64,000 nucleotides of DNA, taken from positions 2,569,664 to 2,633,663 of the forward strand of contig NC_030857.1 in NCBI RefSeq assembly GCF_000208745.1. The letters are read 5' to 3'. The first letter of the stretch is position 1. The number at the start of each line of letters is the position of its first letter. This DNA comes from Theobroma cacao (Eukaryota > Streptophyta > Magnoliopsida > Malvales > Malvaceae). The notes beneath the pieces were generated by a model that was not told the origin of the DNA, searched no databases, and saw only the letters and a program-made list of their open reading frames with translations. This document shows positions 57,079 through 64,000 of this stretch, piece by piece. The translations under genes were made by a program, and so were the position numbers.

Positions 57079-60000
57079 TCAAAGAGGCATGGCTGAAACA
57101 ATTTGTCTGCCACCCTTACTTTTTGAAATTCTGGAGCAGAACATGAACAGTAACAGCACTGAGGATAACAAGAAAAGCCTGAAATATGTTCTTAGTTCCT
57201 GCATTCCAACCTCAAGCACCTCCATCTTCTTCCCGTATCTGTTTCTCCTCCCCATTAAGTAACCATCAAGATATTCATCTATGGATACCCATTTCTCCAA
57301 ATTAGATACAGCAGCCTTGGTATGGACATCAAGCTGATGCGGTAATAGTTTAAAAATTGTGAAAAAAGCAGCAGACCAGTCATTGACAACTCCCTGAAAA
57401 CCCAAACAAAATCTCTGTTACCGAAAATAAACCAATCACTTTTATCATCAATAAACTATAATTTCCTCTTGTAGAAAAGAGTTCAAGAACTTGTAAATAT
57501 ATGTGGACTTATATTAAGAATAACAAAATGAAAAAAAAAAAGTGTAAGCAATTAATTTAGAGGCAAGGTAACATACCTTGAAGGTGGTATGGTCAACTGG
57601 ATTGAACATTTTAAAGCAGTCTTTTGTTGAGGCTGTATCATCTCCATAGATCTGTAACCCAACATGCAAGGTATGGCTCTATTAATGAGGTAAATTTGCT
57701 TTAATTAACTTATTATCTGAAAAGAGAGTTTGCATTTCGAGAATACCTCAAAGGTGAATGCCATGGGTACTCTTGCAACATCATACATGTAATCTGTTGC
57801 TGTCCCGTGCGCCAAATACCTGAAATTAGTAACATTCATATTTTAGCGGGATCAGATTGAATGAAAAATATATAAAAAACACAGATTTCTTTTTTACTTT
57901 TATTTTTGGTGACGAAAACAGAAAGATTGCCATTAAAACCCCCCTTTTAGACTTTTAATCTCACGCCTTTGGTTGCATAAATAGTAATTCACTGAACTAT
58001 AGAGTTGTCTAGTATACAAAACGAAGCATTTCAAGAATGAAGTCATTGGCATGAACTATAAATTATTTGTACAGGATAGAAATATTTAAGAAAAGTTGGC
58101 TTCCAAAAGACAAACTTAGGAGAAATGATAACGAAGCTGTAAAAATGATTAGTTGCCAATGCCTATACCTCAAGTTCTTGGAGTACTATAAATATACGTT
58201 ACATACTTAAGTAGCATGATGCTATCACAAGTCATCATTGCTTCAAAGTAGAGAAATACAAACCCGACAGAACCTCCACCAGAACCAATCATGCAACGCT
58301 TGTGGCAATGAACTTTATTCAGTTCTTCAAGCAACAATCTCATTTGCTGTGATGGCAATCCGTCAGGCGTTGTGTTTTTGTGGTCATATGGCATAAATAG
58401 TGCCTACATGAATTATAATATAAACCAAGAAGATGTCATACAGAGCACATCAGATCGATCCCTAAGAGAAAAGAAAAGGACCAAAAAGCTAAAGCAAACT
58501 TGAGCATCGTTGATTAGGATATCAATGAAAGAAATATCTCAAATTAACTTTACCAAGCCAATATATGTTAAATTCAGCCCAATCAATTCATACTCAAGCA
58601 GAGATGGCAATTCTTCCAAAAAACATACTGGTGTTTGATTAAAAAACTGAACTACAAGCAATCGGAGATACTAAAACATTATAAAATGCAAGAATCAATC
58701 ATCTTCCGACAGGATATTAAATCTTTTATTATACGCTCTTACCAACATTATCCAAATTCTACATCCAAAGTTTTCTCTTGATTAGAAAGATCATCTTTTC
58801 CTTTATGAGTTTTTATCATGTATGGTTGCATATTGCACACTAACTGCATTAATTCCTCTAGACAAAACATTTCAGGTAAAAAAAAACAATGCCTTTTACT
58901 ACATGTGATTATTTCCCAGAGATTTCAATGGCCAAAAAAGCACTTTAAGGCTGCAATTCTTAGGGAAGAACGGCTTCAGCATTAAACAATAGTTAAGGCA
59001 AAAATTGGTAAATGAAGAAAAAAGAAAGAACTGCTAACATGGATTTCAGGATCACTCACCTCCATCCCAGAGTGTACATTAACCCATAGGTGAGGATCAA
59101 ATGATATGGCAAGTTTCCGCATGATTTGGGTTTCAGGCTCACTAAAAGCAGCACTTCCAGGATTTTCTTCGTATGGATCATAGTCCTATAATTGAAGAAA
59201 CCATTTAAGTGTAAAACCTTATCATGTAATTGAAGATAAAACTTAAACATGCAACTGCAGTAAGAACTATATGAAATAGGATTTGCATGAAGAAAATGAG
59301 AGGTATGATGAACCTTCTCCTTCTTTCCCCAGTCTACACTCCAATTCCGGTTGAGATCAACTCCTCTCCCTGCCAAAGAAATCAATTTAAAAAATTTTAA
59401 CTTCTTACCAAAAGGTCATAGATATATTATATTTATAAGAGAAATCATATTACCATTTCTCCTTTCACAAAGATCTCCTGCTTCAACAAGCTTGCGGCCA
59501 TTCAAGTTTTCCATTGGCACTACCTGCCATATTATTTGACATTAGCACTCAAGTTACTAATGGTCAATGTACTATTTCTCAAAACAAGTAAAGAAAATCA
59601 GGCAATTTTTTTATTATTTTAATTTTACAGCATATATCCTGCATCACATGTTCATAGAACATGTATGCTTGATTGGATCCTAGGACACATATTACCAATT
59701 GCGAATCAATCTAAGAGGATAATAAATTCGCAATAATTATTGACTAGTTAACCAGGGAGAAAAAATAATGATCTTGCAAGTTATAAACAAACAAACAAGA
59801 CAGAGGAAGCTTTTCCTTAATAAGATTTGCTGTTAAATATGTAAGACCTTTTGATGGCAAAGCAGATACCACTGATAAAACTCTAATTTTCACAAGAAAT
59901 CAAAGAAAATGAAGTCTAAATATTAAGAAATAAAATGCCACTAGGTGGCGTAGGGGGAGAAAGGATTTTGAATATTTGAATCTATTCTGGAATTCATGGC

Positions 60001-61939
60001 AGAGGACCATACAATGATAACAAAATTTTATTCATACTGCCTCCTATAGCAAGCTTATAATTTACATTTGAATTTAACTAAATTTGCATAAACAAACTCC
60101 CTTTACCATACAGAAACCAGTTACATTCATATTGTGGGAAAACAGAAGCCAAGAACTGTTCTTGCAGGTAAATAGAAATTACCTTTATAACCAAATTATC
60201 AAGGGCACTATTTATGGAAGCTCGGTCCATCTTGGTTAGAAACTGTTCTTCACTTAAGATTGACAAGATACGCAATGCCAGTTCAGATGTAATAAGCTCC
60301 CTCCCATGCTGCCCAAAACTCTGGAAGACAAGGAATCATCTGTCAAGAACACCAGCAAATACCAATCTGAGATCATCTATTAACTACATATCAGATTAGA
60401 AACAGGGTTCACAGTTACAGTGGTTGTATGCAAATTTAAGCATTAGATTCCCATTTGTTAAAATCTTTAATAACTAGAAAGCAAAAACATCAATTTTTCT
60501 TCCTATATTACTATTCAGTAAAACATGATTATGCAGGAAACTTACAAGAAGGATCCGGAACTTTGACCTCTCATCACTCTCTTTCCTACTTCGACAATAA
60601 GTAACAACAGTGATCTCTGCTCCGTAGCCTTTGTTCCCAGCTTTAATTGTTTCTACCTGTTTATGGTATGAATTATTATAAAACAAATTACCACAGAATA
60701 ATTGTTACCAAATATAGAAGTTGTAGTCCACATACAGTAAATTTGTCAGGGTGTCGATGGACCAAAGACTTTATCTGTTCAATCAAATCATTACTGCAAA
60801 ACAGTATAAAAGTAAATTAAAACCCCCATTCTAGTAAAACAAGAAATCAAGATAATAAAGCTCTAAAATTCAAACTCCAATCACACACCCGATCCAAAGA
60901 TTGAAAAAAGGCAAACATTTGTTTGGTTCTGAACTAGATCCTTCACATGTTAAGAAACTTGGTAAGTCATAAATTTCAACAACCTTTCCATAAAAAAAAA
61001 AAGTTTCAACGATCTAGACTAAGATTAGTTCATTTGGATTTTCAGGCTATTCTCAGACTGTTACTCTCATGTCATTAATTCTAGACATCTAAATAACCAG
61101 TTAACCTTAAAAACATGGCAGAAAGTTCAAAATCAAACAATCAAATATGGTCTGGCAATTTTCACCATGCCAAATTAATCTAAAAAAATCAAGGATATTC
61201 ATGTAAACTTTGCAAAACTAGTCTGGCAAGCTTCAATCTACCATATCTGGAAAAGTTCAAATTAGAGAAGGCTTTAAATCTCTGGTTGCAAGGAAGATCA
61301 GACAGTCAATTTGATCACAGAAGACTAAGGAAGAATCAAGAACACATTTTGTTATAGAAATCTCCCTACTTGAATCTACTTTGGGTTTCTCTTAGTGAGC
61401 TGTATTTCAATCTTATATATTTCCGCAGGAGTTTGCAGCAAACCAACTCTGTTTTATTATTTTTTGGTTCAAAAGATTCATTCAGCGATCAAAATATTAA
61501 AGAAAATTAAAATTAGAATATTCTGCTTATTGATTCCAGGGAAGGTAAAGAACAAAAAAGTAAATATCAAGCAAGTTTAAGATTTTGTCGTTAGACTACT
61601 AAGTACTAACACGGACGGAAATGCTAAGCTTGATCCTTGATGCACGAATTTGATGATCCTATATTCATATTAAATCAAACGCCATAAAAAAGGAAGGAAA
61701 ACAAGTGAAAAACTTTACCAATTGTTTCTCGAGATTCAAAGATATAACAGAATTTTGAAATTTCCACACCATGAGAAATAAACTGATGAGAAAACATACC
61801 TTGAATGGTAGAGATCGCGGTTGATGGGGGTAAAAGACGGTTGGGTGAGATTAGCATCGGCGTAAACGAGGGAGAAGCTTCGCAAACAAGCAAAAATGGA
61901 GAGGAGGAAAGAAGAGAAGAGGAGAAAGGAACCACCCAT
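57079..61939 (-). CDS. M14 zinc carboxypeptidase, membrane-anchored
   Basis: I reconstruct 11 exons: 61939-61800, 60793-60736, 60656-60546, 60320-60183, 59523-59454, 59369-59314, 59185-59060, 58403-58264, 57819-57747, 57651-57577 and 57393-57079, giving 433 aa. I start at the ATG at 61939 because the frame upstream has no ATG. Residues 1-28 form a signal peptide. The M14 residues are all visible: zinc ligands in HGRE (His108, Glu111) and VNVHSG (His229), substrate-binding DLNRNW (Asn179, Arg180) and the catalytic Glu304 in FTFE. A hydrophobic segment at about residues 399-416 near the C-terminus, followed by a basic tail, makes it a likely type I membrane protein with a lumenal or outside catalytic domain. 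It should trim C-terminal residues from peptides; substrates are unknown. I recall it as the At5g42320 type, distinct from SOL1. Confidence 0.92.
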
Positions 61940-64000
61940 GGCCAATGGAACGACAAGGAAAAGAAGAGAAACGCTGACGCTGCTGGTCCGGGGCAGGTTT
62001 CCGTGATAATTTTCATTTCATATTTTCTAGGAAGAAGAAATTCGCGAAAAAAAAAATAATAAATGATTCCTTTTTCCTTAAAAGACTTTTTTCGCTTCGG
62101 CGATGAATTGGATGCAGAGAGAAAGAGAATGTGTGGCTTTGTCAGTTTGTCTCCTGGCTTTTCCACGGTCAACGGCCTTGTTTTTTATTTTATTTAATTT
62201 TTTGTTGATTACTAGTGTCGCTGATTGTTTAATTAATTAATTACTTCATTACTTCCATTATTTATTTCCATCTCGCCGTGACAGGGGCAGTCTACTCTTC
62301 TGCGATCTGAGTCCAGAAACGGTCAATTAATTTTTTTTATATATTATGGAAAAAATTTAAAACAGTTTACATCATTTTAGGTCAAGCTATATCTAGATAG
62401 TCTATAAATAAATATGTAATAATACTGTAAAAAATAAAAAATATATAAATTTAAATCTAAATTATTATAATGAGTGATCATTCAATCGACACACTGATTG
62501 ATTTTATCATGAACGTGAAATATTCAATAATTTTAATTTCGATTAAGTAGTTCTCTAATGAATCTCAAAAGATTAGTATTAGGAACAAACGTTTAATTAA
62601 TTTATTCTTTAGTTTATAGTAGTAGATAGGTTGTTCTAAACATAATATTTAAAATATCTAAATTTGAATTTAAATTGGATTAAAATTTTATCCCTCAATA
62701 AATCAATACTTAATATTTGATTATTAATATTTGAACCTAAATTTGAAATAAAAAATAAATTTAAAATTAATTTTTATATATTATTAATTTAATAATTAAT
62801 AAATTAAAATTTAAAATTATCTTCAAAATAATTAACAAATTTGGATACTCTCTATCCATTATTAATGATTTAGTGGCAGATACAAAGATGGGTTGCCTCA
62901 ATCTGCGAAGCCCACTACATGGGCCCGATCAAACTAAGCTCGATCCTTTGCCTTGTAAGCTTGAACTTCTCTAACCTGATTAGGAGGGTTTTAACTTTTA
63001 TCCTATCGACCCATTGCTACTTTGGATGTTGAATTAAGGTAGCGTCTGATACTTTACAATGTAATGTGATTGCAGATAATGTGATTGCAAGAAAGATAAC
63101 ATTGCAGTGTTTAGTATATAAGTAATATAATGATTAAAATGCAGCGAAGATAACATTACAGTGTTTGTTTTACAAGTACTTTACAAGGTATGTAATGTTA
63201 ATTTTCAAAACTACCCTTATATATTAAAATACAAGTTTAACATGTATTTTTTTATTGTTAATTTTTATATAATGTCATTTTTAAATATATTTTTAATTAA
63301 ATATATATTATTTTTCATTTCTTATTACAAGAATATATTTTATATTTTATTTTTAATATAATTTCTTATATTGTATATTTTATTTTAAAATTTTTCTTTA
63401 GAAGATAATATTTTATTTTTATTTCTTAATACGTTTTATATGTATATATTATTGTGATAGCTTCCTCTCTTGTAACCAATAGCAAATTGGCAACCAAATA
63501 CCCATAATTCTCAATCTCCAATTAATTTCTTCTGAAAATATCATAAATTCAAAATAACTTACTATCAAGCTAAAACAAAATATCAAGCATAACATCACCA
63601 AAACCATATAACTGAATATCATAAATGAAGTTCCTTGATTGATGCTCCAAACCAAAAGTCATAAAGTTTTAATAAAATCAAAGTTGAAGTCACCTAAAGG
63701 ATAGACACACCATTGTTAAAATACAAAAGAGTTCAAAGTTAATAACACTGTTAAAGTTCACCCTAAATTGATAACTAGTTCTTTGCAATAATAATACCCA
63801 TCATTGCTTTAGATTGAGCCACTAAGCAAAGCCTTTACATAAATTTTCTGCAACTCCTCTGACAATGAAAATAGATAATTTATCCTCCACATATCACTAA
63901 AAATGATATGTCCAGCCTTAACAATTTCTTCGAGAGTCAAACCTTCAACTCCCTAAACTATCTCAGCTACACGCTTTTTCAACCTTGCATCTTCAACCAT
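61940..64000. other. M14 promoter, then AT-rich DNA with possible transposon edge
   Basis: Bases 61940-62300 are promoter and 5' UTR of the peptidase gene. Bases 62300-62880 are AT-rich and empty. From about 63040 there are short repeats of GATAACATT(G/A)CAGTGTTT (63095-63112 and 63149-63166). A coding-like fragment on the minus strand lies at 63809-64000. Confidence 0.5.
63809..64000 (-). pseudogene. Coding-like fragment with an in-frame stop, running off the window
   Basis: Read on the minus strand from the window edge, the frame gives MVEDARLKKRVAEIV, then TAG at 63955-63953, then continues in the same frame with GVEGLTLEEIVKAGH and SLSEELQKIYVKALLSGSI and ends at TAA (63811-63809). The hydrophilic, helix-like composition looks protein-coding. 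I do not recognise the family. It may be the last exon of a decayed gene or of a transposon-encoded protein, or the window edge may cut a real gene whose true frame uses a different exon boundary that skips the TAG. Confidence 0.4.

Noticed and set aside
61675..62172. Minus-strand frame of 165 codons upstream of the M14 gene
   Set aside because: It overlaps the first exon of the peptidase in another frame; the peptidase frame has a signal peptide and joins in phase to ten more exons.
1..64000. CRISPR arrays, operons, insertion sequences or prophage
   Set aside because: The window is plant nuclear DNA with spliced genes; no regularly spaced identical repeats or bacterial-type gene packing were seen.

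Overview
The window is eukaryotic nuclear DNA from a flowering plant, most likely a eudicot. Genes have many GT-AG introns, the intergenic DNA is very AT-rich, and several proteins belong to plant-only families: ESV1, plant O-fucosyltransferases, DUF760, vinorine-synthase-like BAHD enzymes and PPR proteins. Single N bases at 18920 and 32400 suggest a draft assembly. I cannot name the species. All exon boundaries were placed by hand from splice sites, reading phase and family knowledge. Apart from the small intronless gene and the two intronless BAHD genes, the models are reconstructions; each sums to a whole number of codons.

Layout, left to right. A small hydrophilic protein gene (+, 324-602) has two ABRE/G-box motifs upstream. 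A two-exon type II membrane protein of the plant DUF7796 type (-, 2608-4613) follows. After about 4 kb of AT-rich DNA comes a WD40 gene of the EIPR1/TSSC1 type (+, 8877-12993). The ESV1 starch-granule protein gene (+, 15115-19195) has a cluster of perfect ACACGTGGC boxes upstream. A degenerate TGGGCC-rich minisatellite (about 19270-20310) separates it from a convergent O-fucosyltransferase gene (-, 21300-25742), then a tRNA-Leu(UAG) gene (-, 26251-26329).

Next are a plastid DUF760 gene (+, 27942-30404), a 13-exon PPR gene (-, 31136-37460), two intronless BAHD acyltransferases in tandem (+, 38241-39560 and 40363-41742), the 21-exon ribosome-biogenesis gene TSR1 (-, 42169-48131), a polygalacturonase (+, 49049-51604), the plastid PPR gene CRP1 (+, 52959-56093) and an M14 zinc carboxypeptidase (-, 57079-61939). 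The last 2 kb is AT-rich and may hold the edge of a decayed DNA transposon.

The genes do not form one pathway. The order is best read as an ancestral gene block. From memory, Arabidopsis keeps the WD40, fucosyltransferase and PPR genes together near At1g76260-At1g76280, ESV1 and TSR1 at At1g42430-At1g42440, and CRP1 with the M14 peptidase at At5g42310-At5g42320. Here these sets are interleaved or adjacent, as expected if Arabidopsis lost alternate copies after genome duplication.

I found no clear novel multi-gene system. The best leads are the minisatellite, the G-box cluster before ESV1, a 261-bp tandem duplication that copies part of a PPR exon and creates a decoy acceptor, a GC-AG intron in the fucosyltransferase, and a 106-bp near-perfect foldback at 5160.
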